DNA of 64,000 bases from Coriobacteriia bacterium (GTDB lineage Bacteria > Actinomycetota > Coriobacteriia > Coriobacteriales > Atopobiaceae), in assembly GCA_003150175.1 (NCBI GenBank), contig QAKZ01000017.1:6819-70818 (forward strand). Reading direction: 5' to 3'. The notes beneath the pieces are model-generated. The model saw only the letters and a program-made list of their open reading frames with translations. It made no database searches and had not been told where the DNA came from. Shown piece by piece: positions 10,049 through 19,101 of the stretch. The position numbers and the translations under genes were made by a program. How positions within the stretch are numbered: the first letter of the stretch is position 1; each line of letters begins with the position of its first letter.

Positions 10049-11275
10049 CTACGCCGCCTTCTGGCGGTGACGCCAGACAGACTGTACCATGCCCACGGCC
10101 ATGAGCTGCGAGACCATGGACGACGAGCCGAAGCTGATGAAGGGCAGCGGGATGCCCGTGATGGGCATGATGCCGATGCACATGCCGATGTTCTCGAGCA
10201 CCTGGAAGGTCCACATGCCGCAGCAGCCGACGAGCAGCATCTTGCTGAAGAGGTTGTCGATCCTCATGGCGAGCAGCAGCGTCGCGAGGATCATCCAAGC
10301 GAAGAGCGCGAGCAGGAGCACCGAGCCGACGAAGCCGAACTGCTCCGCGAACAGCGCGAACACGAAGTCCGTGTGGGCCTCGGGAAGAAACCCGGAGCCA
10401 GCCTGCGAGGCGTTGCCGATGCCCTTGCCCAAAAACCCGCCGGAGCCGACCGCAATCTTCGCCTGGCGCAGGTTATAGCCGTAGCCCTTCGGGTCGGCCG
10501 CCTCATCGACAAAGACGATCAGGCGCTTGATCTGGTAATCCTTGAGGACGTGAGGGAGACCCGGCGTCATGGACGACCACACGACGAGCGCGACGGCGCC
10601 GACGATGAGCGCGATCGTGGGCACGACCCACTTGGAGGGCGCGCCCGAGCAGATGATGATGGCCGCACCAGCAAAAAGGATCACGAGGCCCGTGCCGAGG
10701 TCGGTCATGACGAGCAGGCCGAGGGGCAGAAGCAGCGTGCCACAGAGCTTGGCATAGTCCGTGAAGGTCTCGATCTTCCCGTTGTACTGGGCGCTCGCGG
10801 CCGCCATGAGCAGGATCGTGACGAGCTTGGCGGGCTCGGAGGGCTGGAACCGGAAGTGGATGAGCGGCAGCTGGACCCAGCCTGTCATGCCCTTCGCCTC
10901 GAAGCCGAGGCCCGGGAAATGCGGCAAGACCATGAGCACGCAGTCGATGACGAGCAGCGTCGTGACCATACCGGAAAGCGCGCGCGTGTCGTAGCGCCAC
11001 ACGAGGAAGGCGAGGAAGGCTCCCATGGCGATGCCGACCAGATGGCTCGAGAAGCGCGCCTCGGCAATGGTGAGCGACGCGGACCATATGGTGACGACGC
11101 CGACGATGACAAGGAGCGCCGCGGGGATGAGCTGCGAGAGATAGAGGTCGCCCAATGGCCCGCGGCCGCCCGAGATCCTGGCCCTGCGCTCATCGTTGCC
11201 GAGCATCTTGTCGGCGGCCCTGCCGAGGATGCCGCCGGTGGCCGTGCCCAGCCCCGTCATTGATTTGGATGGCAT
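10049..11275 (-). CDS. rodA: RodA (SEDS peptidoglycan glycosyltransferase of the elongasome)
   Basis: A 408-residue polytopic membrane protein of the SEDS family, which polymerises lipid II with PBP2 during lateral wall growth. It contains FRFQPSEPAKL, LVMTDLGTGLVI, the long extracellular loop with KIAVGSGGFLGKGIG, then LPEAHTDFVFALFAEQFGF and PLPFISFGSSSM. About ten hydrophobic segments are visible. The first ~45 residues are polar. ATG 11275 has GGAGG eight bases upstream. It follows mrdA by 17 bases, the usual PBP2-RodA pairing. Confidence 0.95.
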   Translation of the reverse strand: MPSKSMTGLGTATGGILGRAADKMLGNDERRARISGGRGPLGDLYLSQLIPAALLVIVGVVTIWSASLTIAEARFSSHLVGIAMGAFLAFLVWRYDTRALSGMVTTLLVIDCVLMVLPHFPGLGFEAKGMTGWVQLPLIHFRFQPSEPAKLVTILLMAAASAQYNGKIETFTDYAKLCGTLLLPLGLLVMTDLGTGLVILFAGAAIIICSGAPSKWVVPTIALIVGAVALVVWSSMTPGLPHVLKDYQIKRLIVFVDEAADPKGYGYNLRQAKIAVGSGGFLGKGIGNASQAGSGFLPEAHTDFVFALFAEQFGFVGSVLLLALFAWMILATLLLAMRIDNLFSKMLLVGCCGMWTFQVLENIGMCIGIMPITGIPLPFISFGSSSMVSQLMAVGMVQSVWRHRQKAA

Positions 11276-11292
11276 GGAAGGGTCCTCCCAGG

Positions 11293-13317
11293 CTAATCGG
11301 TGGTGTCGGAAACGGTCGTCGCGGTGTCGGGCTGGCCATAGATCTGCCCGAGAACGTCGCGGGCGACGAGCATGGCCGTGGTCGAGCCCCAATCGCCGCC
11401 GTCGACGTTCGCCGCGACGACGTACTTGGGGTCGTCAGCGGGTGCGTAGGCGACCATCCAGCAGATGTTCCTGCCGACGGAGGTCTGCTCGCCGGTACCC
11501 GTCTTTCCCGCGACCTTCACGTTGAGGTTCGTCCAGTGGGCCGCCTGGCTCTCGCTCTCCTCATAGATCACGCCCTCGAGGCCCCGCTCAACGAGGTCGC
11601 GGTAATCATCTTCCTCGCTGATATCGTCGGTCTGCGAGACCTTGTAGTCGATCACCGAGCCGTTACCGATGTTGCTCTTGACGCACTTGAGCACGTGCGG
11701 CTTGAAGACGGGCCCTCGGTTAGCGATGCTGGAGTACGCGTGCGCAATCTGCAAGCAAGTGACGAGGATGTCGCCCTGGCCGATGGCGATGTTGCAGTAG
11801 TCGCCGGGGTGCCACTCGCGGTCCGCGTCGGGCAGGCTCGAGAAATAGTCCCACTTCCAGGCGGCATCGGGAACGCGGCCCACGGCCTCGCTCGGCAGGT
11901 CGATCCCCGTGGCGGAGCCGAAGCCGTACTGGCGGAACTTCTGTTGCATGCCGTCCTTGTTGCTGGAGTTCGAGAAGCCCTTGCCAATCTCGTAGAAAAC
12001 GACGTCACACGAGAATGTGATGCCCTGCTGCAGGTTCAGCCCTCCATGGCCGTCGTGGTTGTGGCACCACATGCCGTAGGCCTCGCCGAGACCCGTCCAC
12101 CAGCCGTTACAGACATAGCCAGACTGAGGCGTCGCGATGCCATTGTCGAGCGCGGCGAAGGATGTGAAGGGCTTGATGGTGGACGCCGAGGGGTACTGGC
12201 CCGAGATGGCACGGTTGAGCAGCGGATAGTTGGAGGCCTCGTTGGTGAGCCCCTCCCAGTCCGAGTTCGCGATGCCGCCTACGAAGATCGAGGGCGAGAA
12301 GGTAGGGGCGCTCGCCATCGCGAGGACCTCGCCGTTCGTGCAGTCGAGGCAGACGACGCTGCCGCCTGCGGGGTTCTTGCCCTTCTGCCTGAGCTCCGTC
12401 AGTACCTTCTCGAGAGAATCCTCGGCGGCCTTTTGGATGCCGGAGTCAATGGTGAGCACGACGTCGCTGCCGCTCTGCGGGTCGATCTTGGTCGAGGACT
12501 GCAGGATCTTTCCGTTGGAATCGACGTAGACGGTCTGCTCGCCCCGGATACCCTGCAGGATGCTCTCGTACATGGCCTCGACGCCGGCCTGGCCGACGAC
12601 GTCACCGGACTTGTACTGGACCGAGGAGTCATCGGATCCCGATGCCTCCAGCTGCTCGGCCGTCACGGTGCCGGTGTAGCCGACGACGTGGGCCGCCAGC
12701 GTCCCTTGCGGGTAGGAACGCTGGGAGCGCTGCTGGACGGAGACGCCAGAGAAGGCGGCCGGGTGCTCGCCGAGGTAGGCCACGACCCGGCGCGAGACGT
12801 CGGTGGCGACGGTCCTCACGGACTGGGCGCCCTCGGAGGAGTCGATGACCTTGCGGTAGACAGCCTGGCGCGGCATGCCGATCAGGTTGGCGAGCAGCTG
12901 CATCTCCACCTCGTCGTCGGCCACGTCCGCGTCCGCCACGACAGTCAGGCTCGAGCGGTTCGACACGATCTCGGCGCCGTTGCGGTCGAGTATCCTGCCG
13001 CGTGGGGCAGCGGTGGTGACGGTCCTCGTGCGGTTGGACTCGGCTTCCTTGGTGTACTCGTCGCTGGAAACGAGCTGCATGGACCAGAGTCGCGCGAGAA
13101 GCGCGGCGAAGATCCCGCCGATGACGGCGGCGAACCCGACGAGTCGCGAGGAGTAGGTCGTCTCGGCCGACTCGTCCCGGCCTCCGGAGGCCCGCGGGGC
13201 GCCGCCGCCGATGTCGAAGGTGTAGGCGGCCTCGGAACGCCCGAAGACGAGGAACAGCGCTATGAACACGACGGCGATGACCGCGCACACTATGACAATC
13301 AGCAGAGACAGATCCAT
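11293..13317 (-). CDS. mrdA: Penicillin-binding protein 2 (class B, elongasome transpeptidase)
   Basis: A 674-residue class B PBP. An extra hydrophobic segment at about 4-25 and a second at about 58-78 precede the pedestal (PRGRILDRNGAEIVSNRS). The transpeptidase domain shows the active-site serine in SASTIKPF, the second motif as SCD in ITFSCDVVFYEIG, and KTGTGEQ. SCD rather than SxN is usual for PBP2-type enzymes. The first hydrophobic segment is unusual, since class B PBPs normally have one anchor. It sits between mreD and rodA, ten bases after mreD, inside the elongasome operon. Confidence 0.95.
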   Translation of the reverse strand: MDLSLLIVIVCAVIAVVFIALFLVFGRSEAAYTFDIGGGAPRASGGRDESAETTYSSRLVGFAAVIGGIFAALLARLWSMQLVSSDEYTKEAESNRTRTVTTAAPRGRILDRNGAEIVSNRSSLTVVADADVADDEVEMQLLANLIGMPRQAVYRKVIDSSEGAQSVRTVATDVSRRVVAYLGEHPAAFSGVSVQQRSQRSYPQGTLAAHVVGYTGTVTAEQLEASGSDDSSVQYKSGDVVGQAGVEAMYESILQGIRGEQTVYVDSNGKILQSSTKIDPQSGSDVVLTIDSGIQKAAEDSLEKVLTELRQKGKNPAGGSVVCLDCTNGEVLAMASAPTFSPSIFVGGIANSDWEGLTNEASNYPLLNRAISGQYPSASTIKPFTSFAALDNGIATPQSGYVCNGWWTGLGEAYGMWCHNHDGHGGLNLQQGITFSCDVVFYEIGKGFSNSSNKDGMQQKFRQYGFGSATGIDLPSEAVGRVPDAAWKWDYFSSLPDADREWHPGDYCNIAIGQGDILVTCLQIAHAYSSIANRGPVFKPHVLKCVKSNIGNGSVIDYKVSQTDDISEEDDYRDLVERGLEGVIYEESESQAAHWTNLNVKVAGKTGTGEQTSVGRNICWMVAYAPADDPKYVVAANVDGGDWGSTTAMLVARDVLGQIYGQPDTATTVSDTTD

Positions 13318-13326
13318 GACCGCCCC

Positions 13327-13863
13327 TTAGAAGCCCCTGCGCGAGAGATGGGTGCCTGCGCCGAAGGAGTTCGAGCGCACGCGCGAGAAGTAGTACGCGA
13401 ACGGCAGGAAGGCGATGATGGTAAGAAATGCGGTGGGGATGGCGCGGAAGAAGAGCGCGTCGATAAGCGAGCTCGAGTCCCCGACAAGCAGCATCGTGAG
13501 CCCATAGGCGACCGAGACCCCGAGCGCCGCGGCCGAGAACAGCGCCATGCTCGCGCCGAAGTCGCCGGCCATCCGATTGCGGTGCTCGCCGCCGAGCAGG
13601 TGCGAGCAGACGGTCAGGAGCAGGGACATGAGGCCGATCGGCCCCGTCGTGGAGAGATCGAAGAAAAGACCCGCGAAAAAGCCTATGACCGTCGCCTGGG
13701 ATCCGCCGCGCGTCAGCGCCACGCACGCCGCGAAGACGAGCGCGAAGTTTGCCCGCCCGTTGCCGAGCGCGATGTTCGGGGCGAGGGTGAGCTGGCACAC
13801 GGCGCAGACGGCCCCGAGGATGAGGAGACCCTTGGTGTCGTGGCCCTTATCGGCGATCTGCAT
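13327..13863 (-). CDS. mreD: Rod shape-determining protein MreD
   Basis: A 178-residue membrane protein with about five hydrophobic segments (for example LLILGAVCAVCQLTLAPNIA and ATVIGFFAGLFFDLSTTGPIG). The G-F-x-x-G-L-x-x-D segment is characteristic of MreD. MreD bridges MreC to the RodA-PBP2 complex in the elongasome. ATG 13863 follows GGGGAGGGAGCATCC. Identification rests on this motif, hydropathy and position between mreC and mrdA, since MreD is poorly conserved. Confidence 0.88.
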   Translation of the reverse strand: MQIADKGHDTKGLLILGAVCAVCQLTLAPNIALGNGRANFALVFAACVALTRGGSQATVIGFFAGLFFDLSTTGPIGLMSLLLTVCSHLLGGEHRNRMAGDFGASMALFSAAALGVSVAYGLTMLLVGDSSSLIDALFFRAIPTAFLTIIAFLPFAYYFSRVRSNSFGAGTHLSRRGF

Positions 13864-13877
13864 GGATGCTCCCTCCC

Positions 13878-14930
13878 CTACTCGCTGTAACCGTCGCTGT
13901 AACCGTCGCTGGAAGCGGATCCGCTGCCCGCATCACCGGACCCCTGGCCCTCATCGCTCGCCGACGATTTATCGGAGGAGTCATCAGAGCCAGAATCGGA
14001 CGAGGAGGACGAGCTCGAGGTCTCCTGCGAATCGGCGGACTTGATGTCGTCGGCAGTGGCCTCTTGGCCCTCCGTGAGCGACGTGATGACGATGACCTCC
14101 TCGTAGTTCTCGGTGCTCGCGAAGGCGTCGACCGTCACTTCGAGGTAGAGCGAGCCGGGGGTGTTGTCGACGTTGGAGACCCTGCCCAAAGGAAGTCCCT
14201 TGGGGAACACCCCGCCGAGTCCGCTCGTGACAACGAGATCGCCGACCTGCACGTTCTGCGAGGTCGAGATAAGGTCGAGCGTGATCTGGCCGGTGGCCGA
14301 GCCGTTGAGCATGCCCTGGGCGCGGCTCGACTGGATCATCGCGGAGACCGAGGAGTTCTCGTCGGTGATCAGACGGACCTCAGACGAGGTCGGCCCGCAC
14401 GAGATGATCTGGCCGATGACGCCGTTGGAGGCCATGACGGGCATACCGACCGTGAGCCCCGAGACGGAGCCGAGGTTGATCGTGACCGTCGAGGTCCAAG
14501 AGTCGCTCGACCCGGAGATGATGCGCGCGCCCTTCGACTGCAGGCTGTAGCTGTCCTGGATGTCGAGGAGGTCCTGGAGCCGCTTGGCGGTCTGCTCCGC
14601 CTCCTCGAGCTCGGCGTTGCGCGCCTGAAGGCGCTCGTTGTCCGCCTTGAGGTCGGACAGCGTCGCCTGATCCGCGGTGAGGTTCGCGAAGATGTTGCCG
14701 AGCCCTTGGAAGGGCACCGACACGGTGGCGCCGATATAGCGAACGGGCGACGTGATCGTCGAGAAGACCCCGCGGACGGCCTCAAGGGGACCGGAGTCGC
14801 CCATGCGGCAGCTCGCGGTGAACAGGACGATGGAGGCGACGCAGCAGATGAAGAGCTGCTTGCCGCCGCCTCCGCTTGAGTTGTTTCCGAGCGCCGGGGA
14901 ACCTCCCCGGCCGAGGCCCGAGTAAGACAC
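13878..14930 (-). CDS. mreC: Rod shape-determining protein MreC with Ser/Asp-rich tail
   Basis: A 350-residue protein: one membrane segment at about 24-41 (LFICCVASIVLFTAS), a coiled coil at about 75-115 (LKADNERLQARNAELEEAEQ), then the double beta-barrel domain with GVIGQIISCGPTSSEVRLITD and VVTSGLGGVFPKGLPLGRV. The last ~50 residues are a low-complexity tail of Ser, Asp and Gly ending in GYSDGYSE, absent from typical MreC. GTG 14930 starts two bases after the mreB stop; no better start lies before the membrane segment, and the longer open frame overlaps mreB. MreC organises PBP2 and MreD outside the membrane. Confidence 0.93.
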   Translation of the reverse strand: MSYSGLGRGGSPALGNNSSGGGGKQLFICCVASIVLFTASCRMGDSGPLEAVRGVFSTITSPVRYIGATVSVPFQGLGNIFANLTADQATLSDLKADNERLQARNAELEEAEQTAKRLQDLLDIQDSYSLQSKGARIISGSSDSWTSTVTINLGSVSGLTVGMPVMASNGVIGQIISCGPTSSEVRLITDENSSVSAMIQSSRAQGMLNGSATGQITLDLISTSQNVQVGDLVVTSGLGGVFPKGLPLGRVSNVDNTPGSLYLEVTVDAFASTENYEEVIVITSLTEGQEATADDIKSADSQETSSSSSSSDSGSDDSSDKSSASDEGQGSGDAGSGSASSDGYSDGYSE

Positions 14931-14932
14931 GC

Positions 14933-15976
14933 CTACTGGCCAGTGCTCTGAACGAAGCCTCCGCTGAGGGCGTTGGCCTCGAGGACCTTGGCGCAGCCGT
15001 TGACGACGTTCTCGAGCGCCGTGGGGCTCACGTTCACGGGCACGCCGGTCTCTTCGCGCAGACGGTGGTCCAGGCCGCGCAGCAGCCCGCCGCCACCGGT
15101 GAGGAGAATACCGTAGTACATGAGGTCGGAGGCGAGGTCCGGCGGGGTCACGTCGAGGGCATCCTTGACGGCCTTCGTGACCTCGTCGAGCGGGCGGTCG
15201 AGGGCGCGGCGGATCTCCTCGCTCTCGATGCGGACGGTCTTGGGCAGGCCGCTCATGACGTCGCGGCCGTTGACCTCGACGTCGAGCTCCTCGGCCAAGG
15301 GCGCGGCCGAGCCGACCTTGATCTTGATGTCCTCGGCGGTGCGCTCGCCGATGGAGAGGTTGTACGCGTCGCGGACGTGCTGGAGGATCGTCTGGTCGAA
15401 CTCGTCTCCTGCGGTGCGGATCGACTGCGAGACGACGATGCCACCCATGGAGATGACGGCGACCTCGGTGGTGCCGCCGCCGATGTCGACGACCATGGAG
15501 CCGGTCGGGTCCTCGATAGGCAGATCGGCGCCGATGGCGGCGGCCATGGGCTCCTCGATGAGGTACGCCTGGCGCGCGCCGGCCGAGATCGTCGCCTCGA
15601 AGACGGCGCGCTTCTCGACGGAGGTGACGCCGGAGGGAACGCACACGACGACGCGGGGGCGCGGGCTCCAAGGATAGCGGCGCTCGCGCGCCTTCTCGAT
15701 AAAGTAGCGGAGCATGACCTCCGTTACGTCGAAGTCGGCGATGACGCCGTCCTTGAGGGGGCGCTCGGCGATGATGGAGCCCGGGGTGCGGCCGATCATG
15801 CGCTTGGCGTCGGCCCCGACGGCGAGGACGCGGCTCTCGCTCTTGTCGATGGCGACGACCGAGGGCTCGTTGATGACGATGCCCTGGCCGCGCACGGCGA
15901 CGAGCGTGTTGGCGGTGCCGAGGTCGATGGCGAGGTCGCCGCCGTATTCCCCGAAAAGCGAGTCGAAAATCGACAT
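14933..15976 (-). CDS. mreB: Rod shape-determining protein MreB (actin-like)
   Basis: A 347-residue actin homologue that polymerises along the inner membrane and directs the elongasome. The phosphate-1 motif DLGTANTLV, connecting region VVCVPSGVTSVEKRA, EEPMAAAIGADLP, phosphate-2 VVDIGGGTTEVAVIS and adenosine motif GILLTGGGGLLRGLD are all intact. ATG 15976 follows AAGGG. It lies 21 bases after the TPR gene and directly before mreC, so shape genes are ordered mreB-mreC-mreD-mrdA-rodA. Confidence 0.98.
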   Translation of the reverse strand: MSIFDSLFGEYGGDLAIDLGTANTLVAVRGQGIVINEPSVVAIDKSESRVLAVGADAKRMIGRTPGSIIAERPLKDGVIADFDVTEVMLRYFIEKARERRYPWSPRPRVVVCVPSGVTSVEKRAVFEATISAGARQAYLIEEPMAAAIGADLPIEDPTGSMVVDIGGGTTEVAVISMGGIVVSQSIRTAGDEFDQTILQHVRDAYNLSIGERTAEDIKIKVGSAAPLAEELDVEVNGRDVMSGLPKTVRIESEEIRRALDRPLDEVTKAVKDALDVTPPDLASDLMYYGILLTGGGGLLRGLDHRLREETGVPVNVSPTALENVVNGCAKVLEANALSGGFVQSTGQ

Positions 15977-15997
15977 CAGGATCCCTTGTCTACTTTG

Positions 15998-17305
15998 CTA
16001 GTTGGCCGAGGCCGCGGAGGCGTACTCGGTCTGAACGGAGGTCACCTTCCACGTAACGCCGTCCCTGACCATCTGCACGGTGTACTGCTGCTGGCCGCCG
16101 GCCGAAAGCGTGGCGACGACGTGGACCGTGCTCTCGGTCATGCTGCGGTCGACACCGTCGACCGTGACGGTGGCTCCGGAGGGCAGCGTGTCGGCGATCA
16201 TCTGGACCTGGTTTGAGGCGGAGTCGGCGATGTACTTGTTGATCTCGGTACCGTTGGTCTTCGCCTGGAAGAGGGACTCCGCGACGGACTCCTGGGTGGG
16301 CCACCCGAAGCCCTGGGTGTAGGCGAGCGCGCCCGCGCCGCCGACGAGGACGACGATGAAAAGCAGCACGAGGAAGATCTTCAGGCCGCGGTGCTTGTGC
16401 TTGCGCTTAACCTTACGGTCCTTCTTGTCCTGCTCGACGAGCTCCTCCTCGGTCACCGAGAAGAACCCGGTATCCTCGGCGGAGGGGATGAGCTGGCCGG
16501 AGGCGCCCGTCGGGTCGAGCGGGTCGACGCCGGCGCCGTAGCCGGCGGCGGCGAGGAAGGCGTCGGTGTCGGAGGGTGCGGAGCCGGACTGCTGCTGCTT
16601 GGCGGCAGCAGCGGCGATGGCCTTGCGCGCGGCGTCGTAGGAGGCCTGCGCCGCGGGGCTCATGACGAAGGAGGCGTCGCTCGTGGCGTGCGAGAAGGCG
16701 TCGACGGCCTCGGGCATGCGGTTGGCCGCGACGTAGGCGAGTCCGAGGTCGCAGTAGACCTTCGACTGGCTCTCGAGCGGAGTGGTGAAGTCGAGGGCGG
16801 TGCGATAGGCCTCAACGGCGTCGACGGGGCGCCCGAGCCTCATGAAGCAGCTCCCGAGGTCGGAGAGGGCGCCCGCGGGAGCGGGGTTGTTCTCGTCGAT
16901 GGCGGCGGAGCGGTAGGCGATACCGGCATTGCGGACGTCGCCGGTGGCCTCGTAGGCTCGGCCGAGCGCGAGGTAGGCCTTGTAGGGCGTGGAGTACGAG
17001 TTGTCCTGGACGGCGCTCGTGAGGGCCTGGATCGCCTCCTGGGCCCGCCCGGCGGCGAGCAGCGCGCGGCCGCGGTTGCAAGAAAGCGCGCCGACCTTGC
17101 CGTACGAGGCGTCGGAAAGCGCGCTCGCGTAGGCGTCGGCGGCGGAGTCGTAGCGGCCGAGCTTCATGTACGCGTTGCCGATGAGGTGGTCGACGGCGCC
17201 GGCCGGCTCGCCCTGGGACTTGGCCCCCGAGAGCATCGACACGGCCCCGAGCCAATCGCCCGCCTGATAGGCGGCCTTACCCGACTCGAATGCCTGCTGG
17301 TTCAT
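15998..17305 (-). CDS. TPR-repeat protein with one membrane segment and extracytoplasmic domain
   Basis: A 435-residue protein. Residues 1-210 contain about five TPR-like helical pairs (LIGNAYMKLGRYDSAADAYA, LGRAYEATGDVRNAGIAYRS, LGSCFMRLGRPVDAVEAYRT). A basic stretch KKDRKVKRKHKHRG precedes one membrane helix (LKIFLVLLFIVVLVGGAGAL, about 320-340), after which ~95 residues would lie outside the membrane. The TPRs would thus be cytoplasmic. ATG 17305 has GGAGG five bases upstream. It is placed directly before mreB, so a scaffold role for wall synthesis is plausible but is inference from position. Confidence 0.75.
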   Translation of the reverse strand: MNQQAFESGKAAYQAGDWLGAVSMLSGAKSQGEPAGAVDHLIGNAYMKLGRYDSAADAYASALSDASYGKVGALSCNRGRALLAAGRAQEAIQALTSAVQDNSYSTPYKAYLALGRAYEATGDVRNAGIAYRSAAIDENNPAPAGALSDLGSCFMRLGRPVDAVEAYRTALDFTTPLESQSKVYCDLGLAYVAANRMPEAVDAFSHATSDASFVMSPAAQASYDAARKAIAAAAAKQQQSGSAPSDTDAFLAAAGYGAGVDPLDPTGASGQLIPSAEDTGFFSVTEEELVEQDKKDRKVKRKHKHRGLKIFLVLLFIVVLVGGAGALAYTQGFGWPTQESVAESLFQAKTNGTEINKYIADSASNQVQMIADTLPSGATVTVDGVDRSMTESTVHVVATLSAGGQQQYTVQMVRDGVTWKVTSVQTEYASAASAN

Positions 17306-17331
17306 GTATACCTCCAAGGTAACGCGCGGCC

Positions 17332-17880
17332 TTAAGCCTCGCTGTGCTCGATCCTGATCGAATTGATGACATCGCCGGCGCGCAGGGTACCGATGACGTC
17401 CATGCCCTCGATGGTCTGGCCAAAGACGGTGTAGCCGGAGTCGAGGGAATGCTGCGGCCCGAGGCAGAAGTAGAACTGGGAGCCCGCGGAGTTGGGGTCC
17501 ATGGAGCGGGCCATGGCGAGCGTGCCGTCTTCGTGGGAGTTACGGGGGTTGGAGGAGAACTCCTCGTGGATCCGGTAGCCGGGGCCGCCGGTTCCCGGAC
17601 GGCCGTCGGGACCCATGCCGCCGGCGGCGACGTCGGAGGGGCTCATCTCGCGGGTGTTGGGGCAGCCGCCCTGGATGACGAAGCCGGGGACATAGCGGTG
17701 GAACTTGAGGTCGTCGTAGAAGCCACCCTCGGCGAGCTCGCAGAAGTTCGCAACATGGATCGGCGCGCCGGTGCCGTCGAGTCGGACGCGGATCTTTCCC
17801 TTGCTCGTGTCGAAGACGGCGACCTCGTCGCCGGCCACCTCATACTCGGGGGTATAGAGCGGATCTCCGAAAAAGCCCAT
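17332..17880 (-). CDS. Cyclophilin-type peptidyl-prolyl cis-trans isomerase
   Basis: A 182-residue cyclophilin. The catalytic core is seen as FHRYVPGFVIQGGCPN, GGPGYRIHEEF, LAMARSMDPNSAGSQFYFCL and YTVFGQTIEGMDVI; the active Arg (FHR), Gln (IQGG) and Phe (QFYF) are present. No signal peptide, so it should act in the cytoplasm on proline peptide bonds. ATG 17880 follows GAGGAGCAACC. It is the first gene of the string leading into the TPR-mreB operon, 26 bases before the TPR gene. Confidence 0.93.
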   Translation of the reverse strand: MGFFGDPLYTPEYEVAGDEVAVFDTSKGKIRVRLDGTGAPIHVANFCELAEGGFYDDLKFHRYVPGFVIQGGCPNTREMSPSDVAAGGMGPDGRPGTGGPGYRIHEEFSSNPRNSHEDGTLAMARSMDPNSAGSQFYFCLGPQHSLDSGYTVFGQTIEGMDVIGTLRAGDVINSIRIEHSEA

Positions 17881-17994
17881 GGTTGCTCCTCGCTATATCA
17901 CGTGGCGGGAAGGCCCCGCCAGAATTCGAATCCAGCTATTCGATGATAGCAGCACCCTTGGGGTTTCACACAATCGGCAGGCACCCTAATCTTG

Positions 17995-18939
17995 CTAAGA
18001 AGCCCTCGAGACCGGCTTCCAGGCGTCGACGTTCTGGTCGAACAGCGTCTTGTAGTACCCGTTGCCGGAGATCTTCGCGAGGATCTGGTCCTGCGCCGAG
18101 GCGGGGTCCGCGCTCGAGGACGAGAGCTCCCAGGCGGCGCTGAGGGCGTCGCAGCGGTTGCGCAGCCAGTTGCCGAGGCTCGTGAGGTTCGTCTTGTCGT
18201 CCGCGTATACGCCGGCGCCGTCAGAGGTCGACGAGATCGAGCTGATGGTGTTGGAGACGTCGAGCGAGACGTCCTTGATCGCGAGCAGGCACGCCGAGCG
18301 CTCCTCGGCGGTTCCCGAGACGCCCTTCGACTTGAGGTCGCCCTCGCTCGCGGTGACCTTCTTCTCGTCTTCGACGAGCTTCTGGTAGTCGGAGCTCAGC
18401 GAGTCGAAGATGGGGTCTTCGGCAGCGGCGTCCGTCTGGGCGGCCCGCTCGTCCTTGTCCTGGGCGTCGAGGGACGAGACCTCGTCGGGGTTTCCTGCCT
18501 CGGAGGTGTCCATCGGGGTCTTTGCGGAGATGTCGTTGGCGTTGGGGTCCCACGGGTGCGTGATGGCGACGGCGGTGCCGCCGACGATGGCGATGGCCGC
18601 GACGGCGGCGACGATGAACTGCTTCAAGCGCGGGAGCATGTCGTTGGCCGAGGTGGCGGTCACCGCGTCGGGGCCCGTCGGGGGGATGGCGCTCTCGAGC
18701 CCCGGCTCCTGCTCGCGGCGCTCCTCGCGCGGAGCCTCGTGGCGGCCGCGGCGGGCACCGGGGACGGGCGAGCCGCACTTAGGGCAGCAGGAGGCCCCGG
18801 GCGGGACGAGCGCGCCGCAGACGCCGCACCAGGACAGCTCGCCCAGGTCGATGCGCTGCGTGGCGCAGAGGGCCTCGGAGCAGTACGGGCACTCGAAAGA
18901 TCCGTCGGGGACTTCTTTGTGGCAATTGGGGCAGATCAA
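17995..18939 (-). CDS. Double zinc-ribbon, single-pass membrane protein of unknown function
   Basis: A 314-residue protein. Two CxxC zinc ribbons lie at the N-terminus (CPNCHKEVPDGSFECPYC and CGVCGALVPPGASCCPKCG). A membrane helix follows at about 103-123 (FIVAAVAAIAIVGGTAVAIT), then ~190 polar residues with helical character and many charged and Ser residues. TTG 18939 has GGAGG seven bases upstream and places the first CPNC immediately after the start, so the upstream frame is rejected. The layout, cytoplasmic ribbon plus membrane plus outside domain, recurs in Gram-positive envelope proteins without known function. A 114-base gap separates it from the PPIase. Confidence 0.7.
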   Translation of the reverse strand: MICPNCHKEVPDGSFECPYCSEALCATQRIDLGELSWCGVCGALVPPGASCCPKCGSPVPGARRGRHEAPREERREQEPGLESAIPPTGPDAVTATSANDMLPRLKQFIVAAVAAIAIVGGTAVAITHPWDPNANDISAKTPMDTSEAGNPDEVSSLDAQDKDERAAQTDAAAEDPIFDSLSSDYQKLVEDEKKVTASEGDLKSKGVSGTAEERSACLLAIKDVSLDVSNTISSISSTSDGAGVYADDKTNLTSLGNWLRNRCDALSAAWELSSSSADPASAQDQILAKISGNGYYKTLFDQNVDAWKPVSRAS

Positions 18940-19101
18940 CGGCCGGCCTCCAGTGGGGTTTCGGACAACTCGGGAATTCAGGGTACGCCCCGCCGGGCGG
19001 CTGAGCAAAAACAACACAGAGCAAAGCGGCGGGAGCAGCAGGGGCGACCGGGAGGGCGCGAGCGCGCAGGGCCGGCAAGGGCGAGAAGGGCCGCGGCGCG
19101 C

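Noticed and set aside
11155-13890. 911-codon open frame antisense to mrdA and mreD
   Set aside because: High GC leaves antisense frames open; the minus strand carries PBP2 and MreD with all motifs, and the plus translation has no recognisable domain.
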